Positions 34,734 through 41,909 of a stretch of 41,909 nucleotides of DNA are shown one piece after another. Origin of the DNA: an uncultured Flavobacteriales bacterium (GTDB lineage Bacteria > Bacteroidota > Bacteroidia > Flavobacteriales > Crocinitomicaceae); contig CAMLIF010000020.1 in NCBI GenBank assembly GCA_946479985.1, positions 1 through 41,909 of the forward strand, read 5' to 3'. Made by a program: the position numbers and the translations under genes. Every line of letters begins with the position of its first letter. Positions within the stretch are counted from its first letter, which is position 1. The notes below the pieces were generated by a model that was not told the DNA's origin, ran no database searches, and saw only the letters and a program-made list of their open reading frames with translations.

Positions 34734-36518
34734 ATGCTCGATTCGATCATGAAGTCTTTACACGGAGGAATTTTTTTCCTGCGTAATAAATTATCTCCCC
34801 GACAGTTTCTGTTGCTTTCCAGCGTTATTGTTGGGCTTTCGTCTGCATTGGCAGTTATTGTTTTGAAGGTATTTGCCCATTCGGTATTGCTGTTCATGCA
34901 TTACATCAATGAAAAATTACACTTTACATATCTCGAAGTGTTTTTACCGATTATAGGAATTATTACAACGCTTTGGATTACAAGGCGAATACTTGGCAAT
35001 AAATTAGAGAAGGGGACCTGGCGAATCATTTATGCTATAAATAAGCAATCGAGTATTATGCCGCGAGCGCAGATGTATGCGCAAATAATTACATCTTCTT
35101 TTACTGTTGGTTTGGGTGGTTCTGCCGGATTGGAAAGCCCGGTTGCCATAACAGGTGCTGCTTTCGGATCTAATTATGCACGAACCTATTTGTTAAGTTC
35201 GAAAGAAAGAACATTGCTTCTGGCATGTGGTGTTGCCGCCGGAATTGCTGCGGCGTTTAACGCTCCAATAGCCGGCGTTTTATTTACAATGGAAGTTTTG
35301 CTGGCAGATATGGGAATTACAGCCTTTATTCCGCTAATGCTTGCTGCGGCTTCAGGAGCATTGCTTTCTGGGGCAGTATTGAACGAGAGTATTCTTCTTC
35401 ATTTTAAATCAATGACGGCTTTCGAAATTGCAAATGTTCCGTTTTACATCGTCCTTGGAATGTTAACCGGTTTAATCTCTGTTTATCATTCCAGGATGTT
35501 CAACAGAATAGAACACTGGTTTGAAGAATTGAAATGGGGGCCATATCAAAAAGCATTTTTGGGAGCGCTGGCATTGGCAGCACTGATTGTGATTTTTCCT
35601 CCGCTTTTCGGTGAAGGTTACGACGGAATCCGTGCATTGACAAAAGATAAAATGGGAAATATGGGGAAGAGTCTGCTCTTTCAGGGCTTAGAAAGTCCTA
35701 TTTTCCTGCTTTGCTTATTGGGGATAGTTGTTTTTGTGAAAGCAGTTGCAACCGGCTTAACACTTGGTTCAGGTGGAAATGGAGGGAACTTTGCCCCGTC
35801 GCTGTTTGTTGGAAGTTATACCGGGTTTGCCTTTTCCTATGGCTGGAATTTAACCGGATTAACCGGAGCTTTGCCTGTTACCAATTTCACGATGGTCGGT
35901 ATGGCCGGTGTACTGAGTGGTCTTTTTCACGCCCCGCTTACTGCTATGTTCTTAATTGCTGAAATAACCGGCGGGTATGGACTAATGATTCCGTTAATGA
36001 TCGTAAGTTCGCTGAGCTTTGCGATTTCAAAACGATATGTCACGCATTCAATGGACATTGTGAAGCTAGCAGACGAAGGACACGTTGTTCGTGCTGATAA
36101 AGACCGCCATGTTCTTTCCTCTATAGATTCAAAACAGCTTCTGGAAGAAATTGTTGTTGTTCTTAGTCCAATAAATACCGTAACGGACCTTTTTCAGACA
36201 GTACAAACATCTCCGCAGGCAGTTTTCCCCGTTGTATCGGAAAATGGAAACCTGATCGGAATGATTTATCTTGATGATCTCCCCGACTTGTTGAATATCT
36301 ATACCAGGGATCCTGACAGAACACTGGACCTGATTATGCAACACGTTCGTTTTGCCCTTCAGCCGGGAAGTACAGCCGATTATGCGATGGACATGTTTGA
36401 ACGATCTAAGCTGAATTTTCTTCCAGTAATAGAAAATGACCAGGTAATTGGATATTATTCCAAAGCTCGCTTACTGGAAGCCTATCGCAGGAAAATCATG
36501 GATAATCTTGTAGAATAA
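34734..36518 (+). CDS. ClC-family chloride channel/transporter with CBS domains
   Basis: 594 residues. About ten or more membrane helices (residues 20-440), then a cytoplasmic tail of about 140 residues with two CBS-like segments (FPVVSENGNLIGMIYLDDL and FLPVIENDQVIGYYSKARL). ClC signature loops: GLGGSAGLESPVAITGA with the gating Glu at 134 (GxExP); AAFNAPIAGVLFTMEV, where E187 is followed by Val at the position of the proton glutamate; and GSGGNGGNFAPSLFVGS (GxFxP). A channel-like or weakly coupled transporter is possible. The start is ATG 34734, since the TTG at 34728 lies in the -7 box. It is followed after 5 nt by the YjbR-like gene, probably co-transcribed. Confidence 0.9.
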   Translation: MLDSIMKSLHGGIFFLRNKLSPRQFLLLSSVIVGLSSALAVIVLKVFAHSVLLFMHYINEKLHFTYLEVFLPIIGIITTLWITRRILGNKLEKGTWRIIYAINKQSSIMPRAQMYAQIITSSFTVGLGGSAGLESPVAITGAAFGSNYARTYLLSSKERTLLLACGVAAGIAAAFNAPIAGVLFTMEVLLADMGITAFIPLMLAAASGALLSGAVLNESILLHFKSMTAFEIANVPFYIVLGMLTGLISVYHSRMFNRIEHWFEELKWGPYQKAFLGALALAALIVIFPPLFGEGYDGIRALTKDKMGNMGKSLLFQGLESPIFLLCLLGIVVFVKAVATGLTLGSGGNGGNFAPSLFVGSYTGFAFSYGWNLTGLTGALPVTNFTMVGMAGVLSGLFHAPLTAMFLIAEITGGYGLMIPLMIVSSLSFAISKRYVTHSMDIVKLADEGHVVRADKDRHVLSSIDSKQLLEEIVVVLSPINTVTDLFQTVQTSPQAVFPVVSENGNLIGMIYLDDLPDLLNIYTRDPDRTLDLIMQHVRFALQPGSTADYAMDMFERSKLNFLPVIENDQVIGYYSKARLLEAYRRKIMDNLVE

Positions 36519-36523
36519 CCAGT

Positions 36524-36862
36524 ATGAAAACAGAAGAAGTAGCAGCGTACATTTCTACATTCGAACAGGTCGAAGAATCACCTCATTTTGAAAAACGGTC
36601 TTTTCGGGTTAAGAAGAAAATCTTCTTTACAATGGATGAACGCAATGCAACCGGGACTGTAAAACTCACACCCGAAGAACAAAGTGCCTTTATGGCATTC
36701 GATGGATCTGTTATTTATCCGGCTTCCGGAAAATGGGGACAAAGCGGCTGGACAATGATTGATCTGGCAAGAGTGAACGAAGATACTTTAGCCGATGCAA
36801 TACGCTGTTCATATTGTAATGCAGCACCAAAGAAACTTGCCGACTTATACAGAACAGAGTAA
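36524..36862 (+). CDS. MmcQ/YjbR-family protein
   Basis: 112 residues of the small YjbR/MmcQ double-wing fold: EVEESPHFEKRSFRVKKKIFFTM, a TVKLTPEEQSAF stretch, YPASGKWGQSGWTMIDL and DTLADAIRCSYCNAAPKKLA at the C terminus. The family binds DNA or ligands in structural models but has no firm function. It sits 5 nt after the ClC stop. The common terminator hairpin lies directly after it. Confidence 0.88.
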   Translation: MKTEEVAAYISTFEQVEESPHFEKRSFRVKKKIFFTMDERNATGTVKLTPEEQSAFMAFDGSVIYPASGKWGQSGWTMIDLARVNEDTLADAIRCSYCNAAPKKLADLYRTE

Positions 36863-36892
36863 ATAAAAAGCCCGGGTAACTCTTTCCGGGCT
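36861..36892. terminator. Bidirectional terminator between the ClC-YjbR operon and the minus-strand block
   Basis: AGCCCGG (36869-36875) and CCGGGCT (36886-36892) with a 10-nt loop. The A-run to its left reads as a T-run on the minus strand, so it is stronger for the minus-strand genes that end at 36910. Confidence 0.8.
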
Positions 36893-36909
36893 CTTACTTC
36901 AGATTAAAA

Positions 36910-37302
36910 TTAATCCGGATCTGAGAACGAATCTGAAGAACTTTCCTTCAGTAATTCGCCCTGCTTGTTTTGTTCATATAGCGTCCAGTTCTCTGTTAAT
37001 AACGTTTCGAGCCACATACCACCGGATTTCCTGAATATCTGAATCCCTAATTCGAATTCATCATGAAAAGTTTTTTCCAGGTCCGCAACCGTCATTCCAG
37101 ATGATATAATGAAGGGCTTTTCATTCTTTTTTAGTCTGTAATCAGCTATTTTTTTTTGAGTTGAAACTTTGAGTTTCATGTCTGAAACCTGACCCGGACA
37201 ACGTGGTTTAATAAAGAATTCCAATTTAAGAAAGGGAAAAACCTTATTAAATTCATCTTTTATTTCTGAGATGCTGTATTCATTAGTGATCTCTATTTGC
37301 AT
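36910..37302 (-). CDS. Conserved protein of unknown function
   Basis: 130 residues, soluble, mixed alpha/beta, rich in Glu and Lys, no signal peptide. The sequence IDVKPRC-like FFIKPRCPG and ISSGMTVADLEKTFHDEFELGIQIFRKSGGMWLET look like a small globular fold; I recall this type beside cbb3/HemN-type clusters in other Bacteroidota but know no function. The C terminus is Ser/Asp-rich and probably disordered. It begins 10 nt after the next upstream gene's stop and ends the minus-strand operon before the hairpin at 36861-36892. Confidence 0.72.
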   Translation of the reverse strand: MQIEITNEYSISEIKDEFNKVFPFLKLEFFIKPRCPGQVSDMKLKVSTQKKIADYRLKKNEKPFIISSGMTVADLEKTFHDEFELGIQIFRKSGGMWLETLLTENWTLYEQNKQGELLKESSSDSFSDPD

Positions 37303-37312
37303 ATACGTTTCA

Positions 37313-37627
37313 TTAGAAAAGATATACTGCTAAGTCGATTATTACCGATGCTATTCCAAGATATACTACGTATTTCATTGGTGCAACAGAGATAATCAGT
37401 CCGAGACAGATAATTGTTGGAAATACAGTTAGGCCTAGTTGAAAGGCACTGTCTTTTGCTCCAAAAGCGGCGCATAAACCACCAATGCACGCTATGGCAA
37501 TTAGAACCATAGGTCCGATTCCAAAACGGAACATTTCTATTTGTTTCCATTTTTCGTCAGAAAACAATTCAAATTTCCGATTGGTTTGTACCTGTATTGT
37601 TTGTTTTTGATGTGCTAAAGTTCCCAT
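37313..37627 (-). CDS. Small membrane protein, function unknown
   Basis: 104 residues: a cytoplasmic N-terminal ~35 residues rich in Gln/Lys, then three hydrophobic segments (IGPMVLIAIACIGGLCAAFGA, LTVFPTIICLGLIIS, YVVYLGIASVIIDLAVYLF). It has no signal peptide and no recognised domain. Ten nt separate it from the DoxX-like gene, suggesting one operon; the context points to a respiratory or redox role, but this is inference. Confidence 0.72.
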   Translation of the reverse strand: MGTLAHQKQTIQVQTNRKFELFSDEKWKQIEMFRFGIGPMVLIAIACIGGLCAAFGAKDSAFQLGLTVFPTIICLGLIISVAPMKYVVYLGIASVIIDLAVYLF

Positions 37628-37636
37628 GATTTTATT

Positions 37637-38062
37637 TTAAATATTAAAGAATAATTTGTCTAATGTCCACTGATTCCAGTGTGCAGGGGTAAAAAGCAAT
37701 ATTAGCAGAAGTATAAGTCTTGGGAATACATTTCGAACATCCCAAAGCGGGTTTGTTATTCCGAAACCTATTCCGGCAATAAGAAGATTGACACCTAAAA
37801 TGAAGAGTGCAAGCGTTTCGAACAAACCGAGGGTAAGGAATATTCCTCCAATCAGTGCAGACAAAGAGGTATACCAGGAAGCAAAATCAATTAGAAATAA
37901 TGGTATTGGTTTACCGGCAAAACCATCGCGGAAAGTATTCTGTACTTTTGACAAGCCTATTTTCAAGACGGCGTCGTATCCCTGAAAGAAAAAGAGAAAC
38001 CCCAGGAAAAGCCGGGTTATTGTTACAGCCGCTATTTCGTGATATTGTACAAGAGTGTCCAT
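37637..38062 (-). CDS. DoxX-family membrane protein
   Basis: 141 residues with four predicted helices. The N terminus fits DoxX: RLFLGFLFFFQGYDAVLKIGL, followed by LIDFASWYTSLSALIGGIFLTLGLFETLALFILGVNLLIAGIGFG and a last helix (LILLLILLFTPAH). DoxX-like proteins occur in thiosulfate/quinone and stress-related membrane complexes, but biochemical roles for this subgroup are not settled. It starts a short minus-strand operon behind a -7 box at 38079-38086. Confidence 0.78.
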   Translation of the reverse strand: MDTLVQYHEIAAVTITRLFLGFLFFFQGYDAVLKIGLSKVQNTFRDGFAGKPIPLFLIDFASWYTSLSALIGGIFLTLGLFETLALFILGVNLLIAGIGFGITNPLWDVRNVFPRLILLLILLFTPAHWNQWTLDKLFFNI

Positions 38063-38078
38063 AGCTATTAATTTGAAT

Positions 38079-38086
38079 CAAAGCTA
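38079..38086 (-). promoter_or_regulatory. -7 box (TAGCTTTG) for the DoxX-like operon
   Basis: An exact TAnnTTTG match on the minus strand, 16 nt upstream of the ATG at 38062. An 11-nt palindrome TTTGA-A-TCAAA (38072-38082) overlaps it. No clear -33 TTG. Confidence 0.5.
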
Positions 38087-38149
38087 CCTGGTTGAACGCT
38101 CGATTTTTATGAGCGAGATCATAAAGAGACATGAATTTTGTCATTTGAA

Positions 38150-39511
38150 CTAAACCGCCTGGCTGAAAATGGGCTGTGTTGGCTGATTTTCAGCCAATCG
38201 TACATCGAATGCCATACAAATGTTGCGAAGAAATTGTTTTCCCTTTTGCGTTACAACCAGGTCAAAAGCATTCAGTTTAATCAATCCGTCAAGCTCAAAT
38301 TCTCTTAGTTTTTCTTTGGTTTGTTCTAATTCTGCAAATTGATCCCGGCTGTTTTCCCAACTTGTTTTCAACCTGCACATAATTGAGAGAATATGTTTAC
38401 GCAAGATCAAATCAGTTTCATTTAGTATATGACCTTTAAAGAATGGAAGTTCTCCATGTAAAATCCGTTTGTAATAATCTTCCAGTTTTTTTTCGTTTTG
38501 GACAAACCCGAACCAGGCGTCACTAATAGATGAAACCCCAAGTCCAATCAGCAATTCTGTTTTAGTAGCAGAATATCCCATGAAATTCCGGTGAAGTGTA
38601 CCGTTTTTAAGCGCAATAGATAATTCATCATCCGGAAGCGCAAAATGGTCCATACCAATTTCTATATAACCGGCTTTCTCAAATGCACTGCGACCAATTT
38701 CATAAAGTTCACGCTTCAATTCGGCAGAAGGCAGATCTTTTTCTGAAAACGAACGCTGTCCCGGTTTCATCCAGGGAACGTGAGCATAACTATAGAAGGC
38801 AATTCTATCCGGCCGCAGTTGAATCACTTCCCGGATAGTGGTATGTATACTGGCTGCAGTTTGATGGGGTAAACCATATATCAAATCGTAATTGATAGAA
38901 TTATATCCGGCTTCACGTGCAAGAAAGGTGATTTTTTCTACTTGCTCAACACTTTGTTTTCTGTGAATGGCTTGCTGAACAACCGGATCAAAATCCTGAA
39001 TTCCCAGGCTGATACGTGTGAAACCAATTTCACGAAGCGTGTGCAAATGCTCTGCGCGGGTATTGTCGGGATGTCCCTCAAAACTTAATACCGGATCTGA
39101 GCATAATGTTGCGGATGAAAGTATGGTTGTAAGGAGTTGTTTCAGATGTTCCGGACTGAAGAACGTTGGTGTTCCGCCACCCAAATGAATTTCTTTTATT
39201 CGGGGAGGGCTGTCCATTAAACGAAGGTACATTGACCATTCGCTTAAAACTGCTGTTACATAAGGCAATTCTACCTGATGATTTACCGTAATTCGTGTAT
39301 TACACCCACAATAAGTACATAAACTTTCACAAAAGGGAAGATGAATATATAAGCTGATTCCTTCAGATAAATTACTGTGGGAAAAGGTTTTTTGAATGAT
39401 CTTTTCCCATTGAAACTGACTTGGAGTGTTGGTCCAAAACGGAACGGTCGGATAGCTCGTATATCTTGGAGCAGCGGTATTATATTTTTTTATCAGATCT
39501 TTCATATTCAT
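38150..39511 (-). CDS. hemN: Oxygen-independent coproporphyrinogen III dehydrogenase
   Basis: 453 residues. Radical SAM enzyme that decarboxylates coproporphyrinogen III to protoporphyrinogen IX without oxygen in haem synthesis. YTSYPTVPFW near the N terminus; cluster motif HLPFCESLCTYCGCN (C61, C65, C68, C70: CX3CX2CXC, the HemN form); LGGGTPTFFS; GHPDNT; GLPHQTAASI; C-terminal HemN domain. Full length. Starts MNMKDL at 39511; the second Met (39505) is equally possible. It lies 5 nt downstream of the QueD-like gene in one minus-strand operon, consistent with low-oxygen haem supply for terminal oxidases (inference). Confidence 0.94.
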   Translation of the reverse strand: MNMKDLIKKYNTAAPRYTSYPTVPFWTNTPSQFQWEKIIQKTFSHSNLSEGISLYIHLPFCESLCTYCGCNTRITVNHQVELPYVTAVLSEWSMYLRLMDSPPRIKEIHLGGGTPTFFSPEHLKQLLTTILSSATLCSDPVLSFEGHPDNTRAEHLHTLREIGFTRISLGIQDFDPVVQQAIHRKQSVEQVEKITFLAREAGYNSINYDLIYGLPHQTAASIHTTIREVIQLRPDRIAFYSYAHVPWMKPGQRSFSEKDLPSAELKRELYEIGRSAFEKAGYIEIGMDHFALPDDELSIALKNGTLHRNFMGYSATKTELLIGLGVSSISDAWFGFVQNEKKLEDYYKRILHGELPFFKGHILNETDLILRKHILSIMCRLKTSWENSRDQFAELEQTKEKLREFELDGLIKLNAFDLVVTQKGKQFLRNICMAFDVRLAENQPTQPIFSQAV

Positions 39512-39516
39512 GAATG

Positions 39517-39951
39517 CTAATTGTCTTCCTTAAACCATTCTGCTGATGAACTGGCTGTTTCATACAATTTTACATGATGCAGTTCCACTGAAGCGGGTAA
39601 GTGAATTTGCAATTGTAAAGCAAAGTACGCACACAAATTCTCACAAGTAGGCTGAAAATCTACGGTTATCAACTGTTGATGCTTTAGCATATCTAAAAGG
39701 CTTTCAGAGGAGTTTTTATTAAGGACAAGTGCATGGTCGAATTTTTGAATGATATGTTCCTGAACAATTCTTTTTAAATCTGAAAAATCGAATACCATCC
39801 CTTTTTTTGAGTTGTTTTCGCTGATTATACGACCTTTTAATGTAACCAGCAGGCGGTATGAATGTCCGTGAATGTTTTTACAAGGACCATCATAATCAAG
39901 CAAGGCATGGGCCATCTCAAATCTGAATTCTTTTGTAATTCGCAGAACCAT
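39517..39951 (-). CDS. 6-carboxytetrahydropterin synthase / QueD-PTPS family
   Basis: 144 residues. Zinc-dependent tunnelling-fold enzyme: EFRFEMAHAL (H15), CKNIHGHSYRL (C24, H28, H30), then DFSDLKRIVQ, KFDHALVLN and PTCENLCAYF, with ETASSSAEW at the C terminus. The Cys before HGH fits QueD or pyruvoyl-tetrahydropterin synthase. Family well supported; which pterin product is made is not clear. It is 2 nt from the MBL-rhodanese stop and 5 nt from hemN, in one operon. Confidence 0.88.
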   Translation of the reverse strand: MVLRITKEFRFEMAHALLDYDGPCKNIHGHSYRLLVTLKGRIISENNSKKGMVFDFSDLKRIVQEHIIQKFDHALVLNKNSSESLLDMLKHQQLITVDFQPTCENLCAYFALQLQIHLPASVELHHVKLYETASSSAEWFKEDN

Positions 39952-39953
39952 AA

Positions 39954-41333
39954 TTAATTTTCAATTAAATGTTGAAAGTTGTTTGTTTTAACTGCCGAAG
40001 CACCACCGTTTAAAGAATAAACGCTGCGGAAACCGGCTTTTAGCAAAAGAGATACAGCTATGAGAGATCTGTAGCCTCCTGCACACATCACGGCATAACT
40101 TTTATCGGGATTCAAGGAAGAAATATGTTCTTTTAAACTCTCTAATGGAATATATACTGTTGAACTATTGTTAATTTCTTCCAGTTCATTCTTTCGTCTA
40201 ATATCCAGCAAGGTTAGTTCATTAGTTTGAATTTTTTGAAAAGTCTCCTCGTTTACATCAAGTGTTTCAAGTGTGTCTGTGGATCCTCCAAACGTCTTCC
40301 AGGCTGCTGTTCCGCCTTTTAGATATCCTATACATTTATCAAACCCGATTCGTGCCAATCGTGTAATAACTTCTTTTTCAGTACCAGGATCACAAACCAG
40401 TAACAAGGGCTGTTCAAAATCAATCAAAGTCCCTGCCCAAACAGCATATTGCCCGTTCAAACCAATGTACAGCGCGTTTTGAATGATGGTATGACTACTT
40501 CCTTTTATCGTTGTGGTGTCCAGAATTGCTGCACCTGAGTCTAGTTGCTTTTTGAATTCATCAGGATTGAGCGCTCTGATACTTTTGTTTAAAACTGTTG
40601 ATAAATCGGGATAGCCAGATTTATTGATAGAAGCATCTTTAAAAAAGTAGGAAGGTGCCAATGGCTGGTCAGAGGTGACATATTGTATAAAGGTGTCTTT
40701 ATCCATTTGCAGGCAAACATTGTTCTTTTTTTGTTCACCGAGTAACGCAATAGTTTCCGACCCCATATTTTTTCCGCAGGCAGATCCGGCTCCATGCCCG
40801 GGATAAAGCATAACGCTGTCGGGAAGTGGCTTTAGCTTCAGTTCAATTGATTGAAAAAGCATGGCACCGAGCTCAACTGCATTCAGGTTTCCGCTCAACA
40901 AGTCCGGTCTTCCAACATCACCGATAAACAAGGTGTCTCCGGAAAAAAGTGCTGAAGGTTCTTTGTTCTCATCGTACAGTAAAAAACAGGCCGACTCTAT
41001 CGTATGCCCGGGTGTATGAATAACTTTCACAACGCATTCGCCCAGAGGAAGCAGTTTGCCGTCAAAGGCAATTAGTGCCGGATAATTTGGTTTGGCATCC
41101 GGACCAAAAACAATTGTTGCTCCTGTTTTGTGTGCCAGTTCAAGGTGCCCGGAAACAAAATCTGCATGAAAATGTGTAATGAACACATAGCGAATGGCAG
41201 CGTTTCTTGCTTTTGCAAGATCAATATAGGCATCCACATCTCTTAGCGGGTCAATAATTGCTGCCTGACCTTCAGATTCAATATAGTAAGATGCCTGAGC
41301 CAAACAGGAAGTGTAAAACTGACGAATGAACAT
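39954..41333 (-). CDS. Persulfide-dioxygenase-like MBL hydrolase fused to two rhodanese domains
   Basis: 459 residues. N-terminal metallo-beta-lactamase domain of the ETHE1/BLH type: FITHFHADFVSGHLELA (metal-binding THFHAD at about 53-58), TPGHTIES, LFSGDTLFIGDVGRPDLL and YPGHGAGSACGK. This is followed by two rhodanese repeats (about 270-365 and 370-459). The second has CAGGYRS with the catalytic Cys; the first has CDPGTEKE, so its Cys is present but the loop is atypical. It would oxidise glutathione or low-molecular persulfides and move sulfane sulfur. First complete gene of the minus-strand block; 27 nt separate it from the TauE/SafE stop. Confidence 0.9.
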   Translation of the reverse strand: MFIRQFYTSCLAQASYYIESEGQAAIIDPLRDVDAYIDLAKARNAAIRYVFITHFHADFVSGHLELAHKTGATIVFGPDAKPNYPALIAFDGKLLPLGECVVKVIHTPGHTIESACFLLYDENKEPSALFSGDTLFIGDVGRPDLLSGNLNAVELGAMLFQSIELKLKPLPDSVMLYPGHGAGSACGKNMGSETIALLGEQKKNNVCLQMDKDTFIQYVTSDQPLAPSYFFKDASINKSGYPDLSTVLNKSIRALNPDEFKKQLDSGAAILDTTTIKGSSHTIIQNALYIGLNGQYAVWAGTLIDFEQPLLLVCDPGTEKEVITRLARIGFDKCIGYLKGGTAAWKTFGGSTDTLETLDVNEETFQKIQTNELTLLDIRRKNELEEINNSSTVYIPLESLKEHISSLNPDKSYAVMCAGGYRSLIAVSLLLKAGFRSVYSLNGGASAVKTNNFQHLIEN

Positions 41334-41360
41334 ATCTATAATATTAAAGTTGAATATTTC

Positions 41361-41855
41361 CTATTTAGGACAGCACGAGTGCTGACACATGCCTTTTTCT
41401 GTTTTTATAGACGGACTTAAATATGGAATTCCCAGGTTCATTCCTCGCAGAATGAGCATCACGGCCATGACCCCGACAAAAACAGGAACTGCAAACCGAA
41501 TTCGTTCCCGGAATCTGAAACTCAGATAATCTTTTATCAGTGTAATGGTGAACATGGCGGGAAGGGTGCCAATGCCAAAAACGGCCATAAAAGCTGCGCC
41601 TTTTATTGCTGCTCCACTTGCAATAGCACCGGCAATAGCTGCGTATAGTAAGCCGCATGGGAGAAATCCGTTGAGTATACCAATGAACAGGAGTGCGGGA
41701 AGTGATTTTTTTCCGAAAAGCGTTCGAACTTTCGCTTTTATTTGTTCTAATAAACGAAAAAGAATCCCGGATCTTAAACGAATTAATCGGGGTGCGATTA
41801 AAGCGATGAGAACAATGCAGCCAAGCGTGACAGATAATGCGTTTTGCCATCCGGA
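41361..41855 (-). CDS. TauE/SafE-family membrane protein, 5' part lost at a chimeric junction
   Basis: C-terminal ~160 residues of a sulfite exporter TauE/SafE (DsbD-like) protein of the kind found beside cbb3-oxidase genes. Visible helices: LGCIVLIALIAP, LPALLFIGILNGFLPCGLLYAAIAGAIASGAAIKG with the family motif NGFLPCG, MAVFGIGTLPAMFTITLI, FAVPVFVGVMAVMLILRGM. It ends with the Cys-rich tail MCQHSCCPK, a possible metal site. The frame runs back to about 41855 (GWQNALSVTLG, as in homologues); an in-frame stop follows at 41868-41870, where the sequence is foreign. The N-terminal half is therefore missing in this window, not a natural truncation. Confidence 0.75.
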   Translation of the reverse strand, partial: SGWQNALSVTLGCIVLIALIAPRLIRLRSGILFRLLEQIKAKVRTLFGKKSLPALLFIGILNGFLPCGLLYAAIAGAIASGAAIKGAAFMAVFGIGTLPAMFTITLIKDYLSFRFRERIRFAVPVFVGVMAVMLILRGMNLGIPYLSPSIKTEKGMCQHSCCPK

Positions 41856-41909
41856 GGTGTTCCAGCGCTATGTGCGGCTGGACGAGAAGAGCGCCGGCAA
41901 CGGACTGGG
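41851..41909 (+). other. Probable foreign/chimeric sequence at the window's right end
   Basis: 40 of 59 bases are G or C (~68%), against roughly 40-45% in the flanking genes. On the plus strand it reads as an open frame with VFQRY, RLDEKSAGNGLG, like the end of a sensor histidine kinase ATPase domain (FxRFxRLD...GxGLG). On the minus strand it breaks the TauE/SafE frame with a stop at 41868-41870. Best explained as an assembly or read chimera. Confidence 0.6.

Noticed and set aside
38072..38082. FNR-like site TTTGA-A-TCAAA upstream of the DoxX-like gene
   Set aside because: FNR/Crp boxes need TTGA-N6-TCAA; here the half-sites are one base apart, so it is only a short palindrome overlapping the -7 box.
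38097..38115. Hairpin CGCTC-N9-GAGCG after hemN as a terminator
   Set aside because: It has a 5-bp stem, no T-run on either strand and an A/T-rich loop; too weak to call.
41365..41850. 161-residue minus-strand open frame in another phase at the right end
   Set aside because: It overlaps the frame encoding NGFLPCGLLYAAI and membrane helices typical of TauE/SafE; its own translation is Arg/Ser/His-rich with no recognisable features.

Overview
The window looks like a chromosomal piece of a gliding or T9SS-bearing member of the Bacteroidota, most likely Flavobacteriales and possibly a Fluviicola/Crocinitomicaceae-type organism (the family placement is inference). The evidence is a fused SecDF, a PorP/SprF-family protein, type A and type B T9SS sorting domains, a fused CrtYcd-type lycopene cyclase, and the Bacteroidota promoter signature (TTG, about 19 nt, TAnnTTTG) ahead of many genes. 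No rRNA, tRNA, CRISPR array, insertion sequence or prophage was seen. No gap between genes exceeds 300 bp.

Layout. 1-1059: end of a carotenoid operon (crtZ-type hydroxylase cut by the window edge, then lycopene cyclase). 1062-3718 (minus): an unknown exported protein and an exported dikinase-like protein with a phosphohistidine domain followed by an ATP-grasp domain. 3877-13247: a 2772-residue PKD/Ig-like surface adhesin with an exactly periodic 666-bp internal super-repeat, coupled to a PorP/SprF gene; a strong bidirectional terminator separates it from clpB (minus). 16098-19270: a probable leaderless 36-residue membrane miniprotein, then (minus) an M48 metalloprotease coupled to an outer-membrane-type protein. 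19368-26147: a T9SS-sorted choice-of-anchor B protein, a GT2 / HAD phosphatase / YwqK-like operon, a lipoprotein and a GT4 glycosyltransferase. 26335-29397: secDF with clear promoter and terminator. 29555-36862: a DnaQ-GIY-YIG nuclease, a small conserved protein, a GNAT acetyltransferase, LhgO, an ArsR-like regulator divergent from yaaA, and a ClC channel/transporter followed by a YjbR-like gene. 36910-41855 (minus): a probable microaerobic/sulfur block reading TauE/SafE, persulfide-dioxygenase-like MBL-rhodanese, QueD-like, HemN, then a DoxX-like protein and two small unknown proteins. By family context, a cbb3 oxidase cluster may lie beyond the right edge.

The most notable observations are: (i) the exported GWD-like phosphohistidine/ATP-grasp protein; (ii) the indel-free 222-residue (77+74+71) adhesin super-repeat with signs of a recent internal duplication; (iii) the last ~59 bases, which are ~68% GC, break the TauE/SafE reading frame and encode on the plus strand a histidine-kinase-like fragment, pointing to a chimeric contig end; and (iv) several regulatory palindromes and leaderless-type starts.
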